From NCBI RefSeq assembly GCF_023515955.1, contig NZ_CP097322.1, positions 3,309,501 through 3,373,500 of the forward strand: a stretch of DNA of 64,000 nucleotides, written 5' to 3'. Position numbers and translations under genes: made by a program. The notes under the pieces were generated by a model. It was not told the origin of the DNA. It ran no database searches and worked only from the letters and a program-made list of their open reading frames with translations. The stretch's first letter is position 1; each line of letters begins with the position of its first letter. Origin of the DNA: Streptomyces sp. RerS4 (GTDB lineage: Bacteria; Actinomycetota; Actinomycetes; Streptomycetales; Streptomycetaceae). This document shows, piece by piece, positions 1 to 8,734 of this stretch.

Positions 1-1
1 G

Positions 2-127
2 CACAAGATCTTCATCTCCAGCCGCGAAGAGGCCAACGGCCCCACCATCGGCGACAAGGGCGGCACCTCGCGCCTGGACGGCAACGGCTACTACGCGACG
101 ACCTTGCGCAGCGCGAAGCGGCTTTAG
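2..127 (+). CDS. 3' end of an unidentified protein (partial)
   Basis: An open frame enters from the left edge and stops at TAG 125-127, giving the last 41 residues of a protein. The tail is rich in Gly, Ser and Lys and ends in SAKRL. Codon use is strongly GC3-biased, as in the neighbours, so the frame is probably real. Too little is present to name a family, and I do not recognise it. It converges on the methyltransferase gene, with 16 bases between the stops. Confidence 0.5.
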   Translation, partial: HKIFISSREEANGPTIGDKGGTSRLDGNGYYATTLRSAKRL

Positions 128-143
128 CCACTTCCAGGTGCTT

Positions 144-1139
144 TCAGGCGCTACCCGGCCGCCAGGCGGGGATGCCCACCGGCTGGATCAGCCAGCCGAA
201 GTCGCCGAGGCCGCCGCGCGCGGTGAGTTCCGCCGCTTCGCCCGCCGTCGACAGGGCCCGTACGTAGGCCACCGGGTCGGTGGAGGCCAGGGCCAGCGGG
301 GGCCGGCCGCCGTGGACCCCGAGGGCGGTCAGCGCCTCACGCTGGGTGAGCAGGACGGCGCCCGGTCCGGCGCAGGCGTCGAGGGCGACGTGCGCGGTGA
401 CGTCGCGGCTGCCGTCCGGGATCGGGGCGCATTCGCGGCCGGCGCGGAAGCCGGTGAGGGTGCCGAAGGGCGGCCGGGCCTCCCGGCTGTGGGCGTAGTC
501 GACGGCCACAGCGAGGCCCCGGTCCAGGGTGGCGACGGCCGCCGCCCAGGCCTCGTCGCGCGGTCGGCCGATCTCCGCCCGGCCGGCGCCGGCCCCGACC
601 GCGCCGGGCCACCACCGCTCCAGCCAGGCACGGTCGGCGGCGTCGAGGGGGCCGCCGGGGGTTTCCGTACCGTCGGGGGCGACCAGGACGTAGCGGCCGT
701 CCTCGGCGACGTCGAGCGGGACGTTGTCCAGCCACTCGTTCGCGAACAGCAGCCCGGTCGTCCCCGCGGGCGGCTCGTCCACCCAGCGGATGCGCGGGTC
801 CAGCCCCCGGGGCGCGGCCGCGCGCTCGACGGCGTACGGGCGCACCCGCGCGGCCGTCTCGGGAGGCAGGGCGGCGAGCACCCCGGTCAGGAGTTCGGCC
901 CGGCCGGCGCCCACGTCGACCAGGTCGAGCCGCTCGGGGTGCCCGAGCGCGGCGTCGACGCTCTCCAGCAGCCGGGCCACGGCCGCGGCGTAGAGCGGCG
1001 AGGCGTGCACGGAGGTGCGGAAGTGCCCGGCCGGGCCGGGCCCGTCGGGGCGCACGTAGAAGCCGCCGGGCCCGTACAGCGCGGCCTCCATCGCACCGCG
1101 CCACCGGACCGGACCCTTGACCTCACCCTGCGCGCTCAT
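144..1139 (-). CDS. MidA-like SAM-dependent methyltransferase (COG1565/NDUFAF7 type)
   Basis: A 331-residue class I SAM methyltransferase of the MidA family. It has the Tyr-Gly-Pro-Gly-Gly-Phe-Tyr opening typical of the family, the SAM-binding [12 protein letters not shown] loop, and the [13 protein letters not shown] segment equivalent to the family's ANE.xDA motif. The family contains NDUFAF7, which dimethylates an arginine of the NuoD-type 49-kDa subunit during complex I assembly. An orphan nuoD lies 4.8 kb away, which may be meaningful. The frame stays open to 1208, but the ATG at 1139 (MSAQGEVKG) is preferred because it leaves promoter room for the divergent kinase gene. The substrate in this organism is inferred, not shown. 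Confidence 0.8.
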   Translation of the reverse strand: MSAQGEVKGPVRWRGAMEAALYGPGGFYVRPDGPGPAGHFRTSVHASPLYAAAVARLLESVDAALGHPERLDLVDVGAGRAELLTGVLAALPPETAARVRPYAVERAAAPRGLDPRIRWVDEPPAGTTGLLFANEWLDNVPLDVAEDGRYVLVAPDGTETPGGPLDAADRAWLERWWPGAVGAGAGRAEIGRPRDEAWAAAVATLDRGLAVAVDYAHSREARPPFGTLTGFRAGRECAPIPDGSRDVTAHVALDACAGPGAVLLTQREALTALGVHGGRPPLALASTDPVAYVRALSTAGEAAELTARGGLGDFGWLIQPVGIPAWRPGSA

Positions 1140-1254
1140 CCCCCACAGGCTAAGGGGCCGGGGTGACCCTCCACCTTGCGGAGTACGCCCCCGAGCCAGG
1201 GATCGCACCTGTGGTTGACTCCAGCACCTATCCGCGTTCCCTACTCTGGGTTAC

Positions 1255-2454
1255 GTGCAGCGCCTCTACGACTTCATCCGCAGACACCCGACGGGCGTGG
1301 ACACCCTCTGGGCCGTCCTCCTCCTCGGGCTGTCCCTGCTGAGCGTGGTCGACATCCCGTCCGGCCCGGCCGAGCGGCTGGCGGCCGTGCCGCCGGTGCT
1401 GACCCTGTCGGCGGTGGTGGCCCTGCGCCGCAAGTGGACGCGGCAGATGTTCTGGCTGGCGGTCGCGACCGGCGTCTACCAGCTGGCCCTCGGCGTCGAG
1501 GTGCAGACTTTCGACCTGGCCATGCTGGTCATCCTCTACACGGTGGCGGCCGCCTCGGACGTCTCCCGCCGGCTGTCGCGGATCGCGTTCGGCCTCGGCC
1601 TGACGGCCGCCCCGCTGTACGCGCTGCGCTTCCAGGACCAAGTGGACAAGGGCAGCGACACCGTCCTGTTCACCCTGTTCCTGATGGTCCCCTTCGCCCT
1701 GGCCTGGGTGATGGGCGACTCGGTGCGCACCCGCCGCGCCTATTACGCGCAGCTGGTGGAGCGCAATCAGCGGCTGGAGAAGGAGCGCGAGGCGCAGGCC
1801 AAGGTGGCGGTGGCGGCCGAGCGGGCGCGGATCGCCCGCGAGCTGCACGACGTGGTCGCGCACAACGTGTCGGTGATGGTGGTCCAGGCCGACGGGGCCG
1901 CGTACGTCATGGACGTGGCGCCCGAGCAGGCCAAGGAGGCCCTCCAGACCATCTCCGGCACGGGCCGTCAGGCCCTCGCCGAGATGCGCCGGCTGCTGGG
2001 CGTGCTGCGCACGGGCGAGCCGCAGGAGTCCGAGGACTACGTGCCGCAGCCGGACGTCGAGCAGATCGAGGTGCTGGTCGAGCAGGTACGGGCGGCCGGC
2101 CTGACGGTGGACTTCGAGGTGGAGGGCGCCCCGCGCAAGCTGCCCACCGGCGTGGAGCTGACGGCGTACCGCATCGTGCAGGAGGCGCTCACGAACACCC
2201 GCAAGCACGGCGGCCCCGACGCGAAGGCGAGCGTACGGCTGGTCTACTTCGACGACGGGCTCGGCCTGCTGGTCGAGGACGACGGGCGGGGCGCGGCGCA
2301 CGAACTGTACGAGGACGGCGGCGCCGACGGCGCCGGTCACGGTCTGATCGGTATGCGGGAGCGCATCGGTATGGTCGGAGGCACCCTGGACGCGGGCCCG
2401 CGTCCGGGCGGAGGCTTCCGGATCAGTGCCCTGCTCCCACTCAAGAAGAGGTAG
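1255..2454 (+). CDS. Sensor histidine kinase, NarL-type (HisKA_3)
   Basis: A 399-residue kinase. Residues about 18-160 hold four to six hydrophobic membrane segments with little extracellular domain. A linker follows, then the HisKA_3 dimerisation helix ERARIARELHDVVAHN with the phospho-acceptor His198, and a HATPase_c domain with its N-box (IVQEALTNTRKH) and G-boxes near the C-terminus. The start is GTG with no Shine-Dalgarno sequence; TACTCT lies 7 bases upstream, so the mRNA may be leaderless. The response-regulator gene begins 12 bases after the stop, making a clear two-gene operon. The signal sensed is unknown; the membrane-embedded input suggests an intramembrane or cell-envelope cue. 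Confidence 0.92.
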   Translation: MQRLYDFIRRHPTGVDTLWAVLLLGLSLLSVVDIPSGPAERLAAVPPVLTLSAVVALRRKWTRQMFWLAVATGVYQLALGVEVQTFDLAMLVILYTVAAASDVSRRLSRIAFGLGLTAAPLYALRFQDQVDKGSDTVLFTLFLMVPFALAWVMGDSVRTRRAYYAQLVERNQRLEKEREAQAKVAVAAERARIARELHDVVAHNVSVMVVQADGAAYVMDVAPEQAKEALQTISGTGRQALAEMRRLLGVLRTGEPQESEDYVPQPDVEQIEVLVEQVRAAGLTVDFEVEGAPRKLPTGVELTAYRIVQEALTNTRKHGGPDAKASVRLVYFDDGLGLLVEDDGRGAAHELYEDGGADGAGHGLIGMRERIGMVGGTLDAGPRPGGGFRISALLPLKKR

Positions 2455-2466
2455 AGGTAACCACCG

Positions 2467-3144
2467 ATGTCCATCCGAGTCATGCTGGTCGACGACCAGG
2501 TGTTGCTGCGCACCGGATTCCGGATGGTGCTCGCCGCGCAGCCGGACATGGAGGTCGTCGCCGAGGCGGGGGACGGCCTGGAGGCGCTGGAGGTGCTGCG
2601 GGCCACGAAGGTGGACGTGGTGCTGATGGACGTGCGCATGCCCCGGCTGGACGGGGTCGAGGCGACGCGACGCATCTGTGAGCCGCCGGAGCACCCGAAG
2701 GTGATCATCCTGACCACCTTCGACCTGGACGAGTACGCGTTCTCCGGGCTGAAGGCGGGCGCGAGCGGCTTCATGCTGAAGGACGTGCCCCCGGCGGAGC
2801 TGCTGGCGGCGATCCGCTCGGTGCACAGCGGGGACGCGGTGGTGGCCCCGTCGACGACCCGCCGGCTGCTGGACCGGTTCGCGCCGATGCTGCCGACGAC
2901 GGCGGCGGAGCCGGAGAACAAGGAGATCGAACGGCTGACGGACCGCGAGCGCGAGGTCATGCTGCTGGTGGCGCAGGGCCTGTCGAACGGGGAGATCGCG
3001 GCGCGGCTGGTCCTGTCGGAGGCCACGGTGAAGACGCACGTGGGCCGCATCCTGACGAAGCTGAGCCTGCGCGACCGCGTCCAGGTCGTCGTCCTGGCCT
3101 ACGAAACGGGCCTGGTCCGCGCCGGCGGCGGCGGCGCGCTCTGA
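2467..3144 (+). CDS. Response regulator, NarL/FixJ family
   Basis: A 225-residue DNA-binding response regulator. The receiver domain (about 1-120) has the acidic pair VDD, the phospho-acceptor Asp55 in VVLMDVRMP, and the conserved Thr and Lys (LTTFD, MLKD). A LuxR-type helix-turn-helix follows at about 155-215 (LTDREREVMLLVAQGLSNGEIA). It is translated from an ATG with a purine-rich ribosome site just after the kinase gene and is its evident cognate partner. The C-terminus ends in a short Gly/Ala run. Targets cannot be inferred from the sequence. Confidence 0.94.
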   Translation: MSIRVMLVDDQVLLRTGFRMVLAAQPDMEVVAEAGDGLEALEVLRATKVDVVLMDVRMPRLDGVEATRRICEPPEHPKVIILTTFDLDEYAFSGLKAGASGFMLKDVPPAELLAAIRSVHSGDAVVAPSTTRRLLDRFAPMLPTTAAEPENKEIERLTDREREVMLLVAQGLSNGEIAARLVLSEATVKTHVGRILTKLSLRDRVQVVVLAYETGLVRAGGGGAL

Positions 3145-3175
3145 CGGCGCCGCCGCCCCGGCGGGTCCGGTTCGG

Positions 3176-3787
3176 CTAGCTGCGCTGGACGAACTCGCAG
3201 CTGTTGGGGGCGACGACGTCGAGGGTGGCGGCGTCGGCCAGCAGGAAGTCGAGGTCGCCGAAGTTCTCGCCGCAGTCGATCCGGTCGAAGCCGCCGTTGC
3301 GGCTGATCACCGTGTCGTTGCCGCCGCGTCCCTCGAAGGTGTTCGAGCCGGGTACGGCGTTCCAGCCGTCGGAGTCCACGAGGCGGTCGGGGCCGCCGCC
3401 GCCGATGAGCTGGTCGTCGCCCTCGCCGCCGGTGATGTCGCTCGCCACGTTGGTGTTGTTGGTGGCCCTGTCGTTCCGGTCGCCGAGCGAGGCCAGGATG
3501 CGGGTCACGCCGGCCGCCTGGCCGCAGCGGACGGTATTGGCGTTGTTGAACCGGACGCAGCCGGGTCCCGGGATGAGAGTGCTCGTCGCATCGTTCACCT
3601 GCAGGACTCCGCCGACGATGCTGAAGGTGACGGTGTTCGTCTCCCCCGGCTGCGCGGTGAAGAGGATCTGACCACCGTTGCGCGATACCAGCGCGGGGTC
3701 GGCGGCGGCCGGGCCGGCGAAGGCCATCGTGAGGGTGAGCGCGGCCAGGGCGGGGACGGCGACGCGTACCGTGCGGGGGAGGTTCAT
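3176..3787 (-). CDS. Secreted RTX-like (calcium-binding repeat) protein
   Basis: A 203-residue exported protein. The ATG at 3787 is chosen because it begins a classic signal peptide (basic start, long hydrophobic core, Ala-rich end with AAADP as likely cleavage site); the frame remains open upstream to 3847. The mature part contains Gly/Asp-rich nonapeptide-like units such as GGEGDDQLIGGGGPDRL and FEGRGGNDTV, which resemble hemolysin-type calcium-binding repeats but are few and imperfect. Two Cys pairs could form disulfides. No catalytic motif is visible. It converges on the two-component operon. Confidence 0.8.
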   Translation of the reverse strand: MNLPRTVRVAVPALAALTLTMAFAGPAAADPALVSRNGGQILFTAQPGETNTVTFSIVGGVLQVNDATSTLIPGPGCVRFNNANTVRCGQAAGVTRILASLGDRNDRATNNTNVASDITGGEGDDQLIGGGGPDRLVDSDGWNAVPGSNTFEGRGGNDTVISRNGGFDRIDCGENFGDLDFLLADAATLDVVAPNSCEFVQRS

Positions 3788-3975
3788 GGGGTGCTGTCCT
3801 TCGGTTGCGAGACGCGGACCGGGTCGAGGGTCCGTCCGGACCTGCACTACCCCGAGCGACCGTCAGATTCGTACCGTCATCGCGGAGTTACCTCGACTGC
3901 CGGACACAAGCCCCCGCCCGGCGGCCCCCCGCACGGCCTACGCCGGCGGGGCGGGTCCGGCCGGAAACCGACGGC

Positions 3976-5379
3976 TCAGGTCATCCAGCGGTCCGGGCGG
4001 GCCGTGGCGCGGGAGGTGTGGGAGCGGGTGGCCTGGGCGTCCAGGAGGGTGGATGCCTCGGCGGCGGGACGCAGGCGGGCGGTGACGGTGTTGCCCGCGC
4101 CGGTGTCGACGTGGACGTCGGCCACGCCCCGGGCGCGTTCCCAGGGGCCCTGCGAGCGGCGGACGCTCTGCACCTTCGCGTGCGGGACGATTTCCGTACG
4201 CCGACACAGCCGCCCGCGCCGGGCCGCGAACACCTCGTCCGAGACGGCCAGCCCGTACCCCTTCCACCACACCGGCACCACCCACCGCGACCCGGCCGAC
4301 GGCGACGGGCTGAACACCAGCCGCGTCAGGTCCACGCCCGGCAGCACCCGGGCGATCACCGCCCCGGCGGCCTCCCGCCGGGCCACCGGGACCAGTACCT
4401 CGTTCTTGGAGCCCGCCACCGCCAGCTCCACCCGGACCCAGCCGCGCCGCCGCCACAGCAGCGGCTCCACGAGCCGTACGGTCTGCACCCGGCCCGGCGG
4501 GACGGTCTCGTGGAGGCGGTCCAGCAGCCCGTGGTCCAGGCGCAGCCCGTCGGGGGACTCGGCGACGGTCCAGTCGTACTCGGTGAGGAAGCGGCCCACG
4601 CTGCCCGCCCACACCGCGCCCAGCAGCGGCACCAGGGTCACCACCGCCGCCCAGGGGTTGTCGCTGACCCACCACACCACCACCGGGGCGACGAGCCCGC
4701 CCGCGAGCGCCGCCCACACCCCGAGGCTGAGCAGCAACGAGGCCACCAGGTCGGGCACGCCCACGCGCAGCAGCTCCCGCTCCGGGGCCTGCCCGACGGT
4801 GACGGCCCGTTCGGGCGTGAAGCCGGCGGCCCGCGCGAGCAGCTCGGCGCGCAGGGCGACGGCGTCCCGTTCGGCCAGCAGCGACAGCTCGTCCTTCGCC
4901 TCGGTGCCGATGACGTCGAGCCGCAGCTTCGCGACGCCGGCGACCCGGGCCAGGATGGGGCGCGTGACGTCGACCGCCTGGATGCGGTCGAGCCGGATGT
5001 GGGCGGTACGGCGGAAGATCAGGCCGGTACGGATGCGCAGCTCGGTGTCGGTGACGGCGTAGTGCGTGAACCACCAGCTCAGGAACCCGTACGCGCCGAA
5101 GACCAGGACCAGCCCGGCCAGCGCGGCCAGGCGCAGCACCACGGGCAGCGGGTCGACCCACTCCCGCACCCGGTCGCCCTGCTGGGCGAGGATGCCGACG
5201 GTGGCGGCGACGGGCACCCAGGCCCGGCGCAGCGGGGTCAGGACGTGCAGCCGCCGCTCGATGTACGTCGGCCCGAGCGGGCCCGCCCGCTGGACCTCCG
5301 CCGGAGCCGCACCGGAGGCCGGCTGGTCCCCCAGGCCGTTCCCCGAGCCGCTCCCCGCGCCGTGCTCGGCCCCGCTCAC
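3976..5379 (-). CDS. Bacterial PH-domain membrane protein (YdbT-like)
   Basis: A 467-residue membrane protein with tandem bPH_2 (DUF304/YdbS-YdbT) domains. Hydrophobic segments lie at about 60-110 and 230-290, and the PH-type blocks appear as ELRIRTGLIFRRTAHIRLDRIQAVDV and again in the last third as VPHAKVQSVRRSQGPW. The GTG at 5379 overlaps the TGA of the upstream gene (GTGA), so the two are translationally coupled. In Bacillus, YdbS and YdbT act together; by analogy this is the large partner of a two-protein complex whose molecular role is not settled. Confidence 0.85.
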   Translation of the reverse strand: MSGAEHGAGSGSGNGLGDQPASGAAPAEVQRAGPLGPTYIERRLHVLTPLRRAWVPVAATVGILAQQGDRVREWVDPLPVVLRLAALAGLVLVFGAYGFLSWWFTHYAVTDTELRIRTGLIFRRTAHIRLDRIQAVDVTRPILARVAGVAKLRLDVIGTEAKDELSLLAERDAVALRAELLARAAGFTPERAVTVGQAPERELLRVGVPDLVASLLLSLGVWAALAGGLVAPVVVWWVSDNPWAAVVTLVPLLGAVWAGSVGRFLTEYDWTVAESPDGLRLDHGLLDRLHETVPPGRVQTVRLVEPLLWRRRGWVRVELAVAGSKNEVLVPVARREAAGAVIARVLPGVDLTRLVFSPSPSAGSRWVVPVWWKGYGLAVSDEVFAARRGRLCRRTEIVPHAKVQSVRRSQGPWERARGVADVHVDTGAGNTVTARLRPAAEASTLLDAQATRSHTSRATARPDRWMT

Positions 5380-5867
5380 AGCCCCGCCGACCTTGCCTCG
5401 CCCAGCTCCGAGAGCCGGTCCCGCAGCCGCTCGGCCTCCTGCGGCACCAGCCCGGGGATCTTCGCGTCCGTCGCGGCGGCGGCCGTGTGCAGCTGTACGG
5501 AGGCCAGCCCGAAGCGCCGCTCCAGCGGCCCGGAGGTGACCTCCACCAGCTGCATCCGCCCGTACGGGACCACCGTCTGCTCCCGCCAGAGCACACCCCG
5601 GCTGATCAGCAGGTCGTCGGCCCGTTCGGCGTAGCGCCAGGACCGCCAGTTCCGCCCGAGCATCACCCACCCCCAGGCCAGGACCGCGAGCCACAGCCCC
5701 CCGAACGCGGCCCACGCCGGGCCGACGAGCACGCCCAGCAGCACCCCCGTCGCCACGGTGAGGGCGGCCGTCCACAGCACCAGCAGCAGCCGCCTCAGCG
5801 TGAGCAGCCCACCGGGCAACCCCACCCACACGGGCCCGGCCGTCTCACCCGTCGTCCCGATTTCCAT
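5376..5867 (-). CDS. Bacterial PH-domain membrane protein (YdbS-like)
   Basis: A 163-residue small partner of the downstream YdbT-like gene. Two adjacent transmembrane helices (about 20-70) are followed by one bPH_2 domain (LLISRGVLWREQTVVPYGRMQLVEV, then GLASVQLHTA). This order, small one-domain protein first and large two-domain protein second, is the usual YdbS-YdbT arrangement. The ATG at 5867 lies only 31 bases from the divergent nuoD start, so the two promoters must overlap. Confidence 0.85.
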   Translation of the reverse strand: MEIGTTGETAGPVWVGLPGGLLTLRRLLLVLWTAALTVATGVLLGVLVGPAWAAFGGLWLAVLAWGWVMLGRNWRSWRYAERADDLLISRGVLWREQTVVPYGRMQLVEVTSGPLERRFGLASVQLHTAAAATDAKIPGLVPQEAERLRDRLSELGEARSAGL

Positions 5868-5898
5868 ACGCCCACCCTAGGACTGCGACAATGCCGCC

Positions 5899-7041
5899 AT
5901 GACGGAGACCACGGTCGGCATCGGCGGCGCGGCGGAGAGCACCGACATGGTGCTCAACATCGGACCGCAGCACCCTTCCACCCACGGCGTGCTGCGCCTG
6001 CGCCTCGTCCTGGACGGCGAGCGCATCGTGAGCGCCGAGCCGGTGGTCGGCTACATGCACCGGGGTGCCGAGAAGCTGTTCGAGGCCCGTGACTACCGCC
6101 AGATCGTGATGCTCGCCAACCGCCACGACTGGCTGTCGGCGTTCTCCAACGAGCTGGGCGTCGTCATGGCCGTCGAGCGGATGCTCGGCATGGAGGTCCC
6201 CGAGCGCGCGGTGTGGATGCGTACCCTCCTCGCCGAGCTGAACCGGGTCCTGAACCACCTCATGTTCCTCGGGTCCTACCCGCTGGAACTGGGCGGCATC
6301 ACCCCGATCTTCCACGCGTTCCGCGAGCGCGAGGAGCTCCAGGCCGTGATGGAGGAGATCTCCGGCGGCCGCATGCACTACATGTTCAACCGGGTCGGCG
6401 GCCTCAAGGAGGACCTCCCCGCCGGCTGGCTCGGCCGGGCCCGCGCGGCCATCGCCGACGTACAGACCCGGATGGACGTCTACGACCGCCTCGTGCAGGG
6501 GAACGAGATCTTCCGCGGCCGCACGCGCGGCGTCGGCGTGCTGGCACAGGAGGCCGTGCACGCGTACGGGGTCTCCGGGCCGATCGCCCGCGCCTCGGGC
6601 GTCGACTTCGACCTGCGCCGCGACGAGCCGTACCTGGCCTACGGCGAGCTCCAGGACGTCCTGAAGGTGGTCACCCGCGCCGAGGGCGACTGCCTGGCCC
6701 GCTTCGAGGTGCTGTTGGAGCAGACGCACAACGCCCTCGACCTGGCGGTGGCCTGCCTGGACCGGATGGCGGAGCTGCCGCCGGGGCCCGTCAACCAGCG
6801 GCTGCCGAAGGTGCTGAAGGCGCCCGAGGGGGCGACGTACGCCTGGACGGAGAACCCGCTCGGGATCAACGGCTACTACCTGGTGTCGAAGGGCGAGAAG
6901 ACCCCGTACCGGCTGAAGCTGCGCAGCGCCTCCTACAACAACATCCAGGCCCTGTCGGTACTGCTGCCGGGTCAGCTGGTCGCGGACATGGTGTCGATCC
7001 TGGGCTCGCTGTTCTTCGTCGTGGGCGACATCGACAAGTAG
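5899..7041 (+). CDS. nuoD: NADH-quinone oxidoreductase subunit D paralogue (orphan NuoD)
   Basis: A 380-residue 49-kDa-type subunit of complex I. It keeps the conserved N-terminal block [17 protein letters not shown] (about 20-36), the HRGAEKL motif with Arg55, the quinone-site region, and the C-terminal D-I-D end typical of the family (VVGDIDK). It is not part of a nuoA-N operon here: neighbours are PH-domain proteins and an acetyltransferase. No Shine-Dalgarno sequence is seen; GACAAT 5887-5892 lies 6 bases before the ATG, as in leaderless transcripts. It may replace the main NuoD or serve a different NADH- or F420-linked complex; the sequence alone cannot decide. Confidence 0.9.
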   Translation: MTETTVGIGGAAESTDMVLNIGPQHPSTHGVLRLRLVLDGERIVSAEPVVGYMHRGAEKLFEARDYRQIVMLANRHDWLSAFSNELGVVMAVERMLGMEVPERAVWMRTLLAELNRVLNHLMFLGSYPLELGGITPIFHAFREREELQAVMEEISGGRMHYMFNRVGGLKEDLPAGWLGRARAAIADVQTRMDVYDRLVQGNEIFRGRTRGVGVLAQEAVHAYGVSGPIARASGVDFDLRRDEPYLAYGELQDVLKVVTRAEGDCLARFEVLLEQTHNALDLAVACLDRMAELPPGPVNQRLPKVLKAPEGATYAWTENPLGINGYYLVSKGEKTPYRLKLRSASYNNIQALSVLLPGQLVADMVSILGSLFFVVGDIDK

Positions 7042-7153
7042 CCGGAGACGGGGGACCGCGAACCCCGAACATCCCGAACACCTCCGATCTCCGATCTGAC
7101 AATCGGCCCGGAAATCGAGCGAGTTCGGCACGGGCGCGTCCTACTGTGCCCCC

Positions 7154-8017
7154 ATGACCCTTGGTACGTACACGGACACCTACGCCGACTACCTCCGCCG
7201 CATCGGCATCACCCGGCCCGGAGCCCCGTCGAAGGAAGGGCTGTTCGCGCTCCAGCGCGCCCACGTGCAGCGGATCCCGTTCGAGAACACCGAGATCCAG
7301 ATCGGCCGGCCGCCGGGCATCGACCCGCGGCTGTCCGTACGCCGCCTCTCCGCCGGACGCGGCGGCTACTGCTTCCACCTCAACGGCGCCTTCGCCGCAC
7401 TGCTGGAGGAGCTCGGCTACGACGTGACCCGCCACCTCGGCGGCGTCTACGCGGACCCCACCTCCCGCGCGGTCAGCGGCGACCACCTCACCCTGTCCGT
7501 ACGGGTCGACGGCGCGACCTGGTTCGTCGACGTCGGCCTCGGCAACGGCCCGCTGGAGCCGCTCCCGCTGCGCGCCGGCAGCTGGACGCAGAACTTCGGC
7601 TACGCCCTGGAACCGCTGGCCGGGGCCGAGGGCGACGAGGCGGGCTGGACCCTGCGCACCGACAACGGCCCCTTCCCGGTCATGAACTTCCGCTCCGCGC
7701 CCGCCGCGATGGCCGACTTCGAGGCCGAGCACCTGCGGCTGTCGACCGCCCCCGACTCCCCGTTCCGGCAGTCCTTCATCATGCTGCGGCGCCACGACGC
7801 GGGCGTGGACCGGCTCGCGGGGCGGATGCTGTCCCGCATGAGCGCGGGCGGCGACGGCACGGCGCGCGAACTGGCCACGCCCGAGGAGTTCTTCGTGACG
7901 ATCGGCGAGGTCTTCGGTCGGGAGCTCGACGACCTGAGCCCCGAGGACCGCACGGCCCTGTGGGAGCGCGTCGACCGCGCGCACCAGGCCTGGCTGGCTT
8001 CCAAGGCGGCCGGCTGA
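7154..8017 (+). CDS. nat: Arylamine N-acetyltransferase
   Basis: A 287-residue cysteine enzyme that transfers acetyl from acetyl-CoA to arylamines and hydrazines. The catalytic triad is visible: Cys73 in RGGYCFHLN, His111 in SGDHLTLSV and Asp126 in WFVDVGLGN. Length and spacing match the bacterial NAT family. The start lacks a ribosome site; TACTGT 7142-7147 sits 6 bases upstream, suggesting a leaderless mRNA. Its physiological substrate is unknown; some actinobacterial NATs close amide bonds in ansamycin synthesis, but no such cluster is nearby. Confidence 0.93.
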   Translation: MTLGTYTDTYADYLRRIGITRPGAPSKEGLFALQRAHVQRIPFENTEIQIGRPPGIDPRLSVRRLSAGRGGYCFHLNGAFAALLEELGYDVTRHLGGVYADPTSRAVSGDHLTLSVRVDGATWFVDVGLGNGPLEPLPLRAGSWTQNFGYALEPLAGAEGDEAGWTLRTDNGPFPVMNFRSAPAAMADFEAEHLRLSTAPDSPFRQSFIMLRRHDAGVDRLAGRMLSRMSAGGDGTARELATPEEFFVTIGEVFGRELDDLSPEDRTALWERVDRAHQAWLASKAAG

Positions 8018-8090
8018 GCGGGGGATGGCCGGCTGACCGGGGCGACCGGCTGAGCGGGGCGATGTCCGTGGGGCAGGGCAGACTGGGGAC

Positions 8091-8306
8091 ATGTCCCACT
8101 CCCCCCGACGGGCCTGCCCCGCCTGTGGCCGCGACTGCGCCGTGACGGCCGGGCGGATCGCCCGCCACGATCCCCCGGCCGGGCGCGGGCGCGGCGACCT
8201 GGTGTCCTGCCCCGGCTCCCGCGCCCGCGTGGTGCTCGGCGCCTCGGCCCCGACGCTGGACGGCTTCGCACTGGGCCCGCACCCGGGCCAACTGCCGCTG
8301 TTCTGA
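8091..8306 (+). CDS. Small cysteine-containing protein, zinc-ribbon-like
   Basis: A 71-residue protein, family not recognised. The N-terminus carries ACPACGRDC (three Cys), with a fourth Cys in LVSCPGSR, a spacing that could bind one zinc. The C-terminus ends in GPHPGQLPLF. GC3-rich codon use supports coding. A -10-like CAGACT lies 6 bases before the ATG and no ribosome site is visible, the same layout as neighbouring genes on this strand. Function cannot be inferred. Confidence 0.6.
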   Translation: MSHSPRRACPACGRDCAVTAGRIARHDPPAGRGRGDLVSCPGSRARVVLGASAPTLDGFALGPHPGQLPLF

Positions 8307-8365
8307 GTAGCGCGCTGAGTACGCGTACGGATCCCCGTACACGCGGCGCCGGACAGGATGGCGTC

Positions 8366-8704
8366 ATGCCCACCTGGACGACGCACCGGCCCGCCTCCGT
8401 CACCCCGCCCGCGCCCGCCGGCGCCGTACGGGTCCGCACGCACGCGGTGCTGTGGGCCGTACTGTTCGTGCCCGCGCTCGTGGCCGCGAAGATCGCGGTG
8501 CTGGCCACCCACACCGGCTCCCGCTGCCTGACCTACGGCGGCTGCACGCCCTTCCCCTCGGTCGCCTTCCTGACGCTGTGCGGGCTCGCCGCGGCCGCGA
8601 TGGTCGTCGCGCTCGCCGGCCCCGCGCCGATCCGGGGCGGGGCCCTGGCCGCGCAGCTGATGCTGGAGGCGGTGGCGGTGACGCTCGTCCTCGCCTACCC
8701 GTGA
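8366..8704 (+). CDS. Small membrane protein of unknown function
   Basis: A 112-residue protein with three predicted hydrophobic helices (about 28-48, 62-82 and 90-111) and a basic N-terminus. Two Cys residues lie in the first loop (SRCLTYGGCTPFP), possibly a periplasmic disulfide. No family is recognised. CAGGAT 8354-8359 is placed 6 bases ahead of the ATG without a ribosome site. It converges on the coiled-coil gene. Confidence 0.6.
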   Translation: MPTWTTHRPASVTPPAPAGAVRVRTHAVLWAVLFVPALVAAKIAVLATHTGSRCLTYGGCTPFPSVAFLTLCGLAAAAMVVALAGPAPIRGGALAAQLMLEAVAVTLVLAYP

Positions 8705-8734
8705 ATGCGCATACGCGCGTCAGTGCGCGCGTAA

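Noticed and set aside
1228..3039. A 603-codon minus-strand open frame
   Set aside because: Antisense to the clearly real two-component genes; the translation is His/Arg/Gln-rich shadow sequence.
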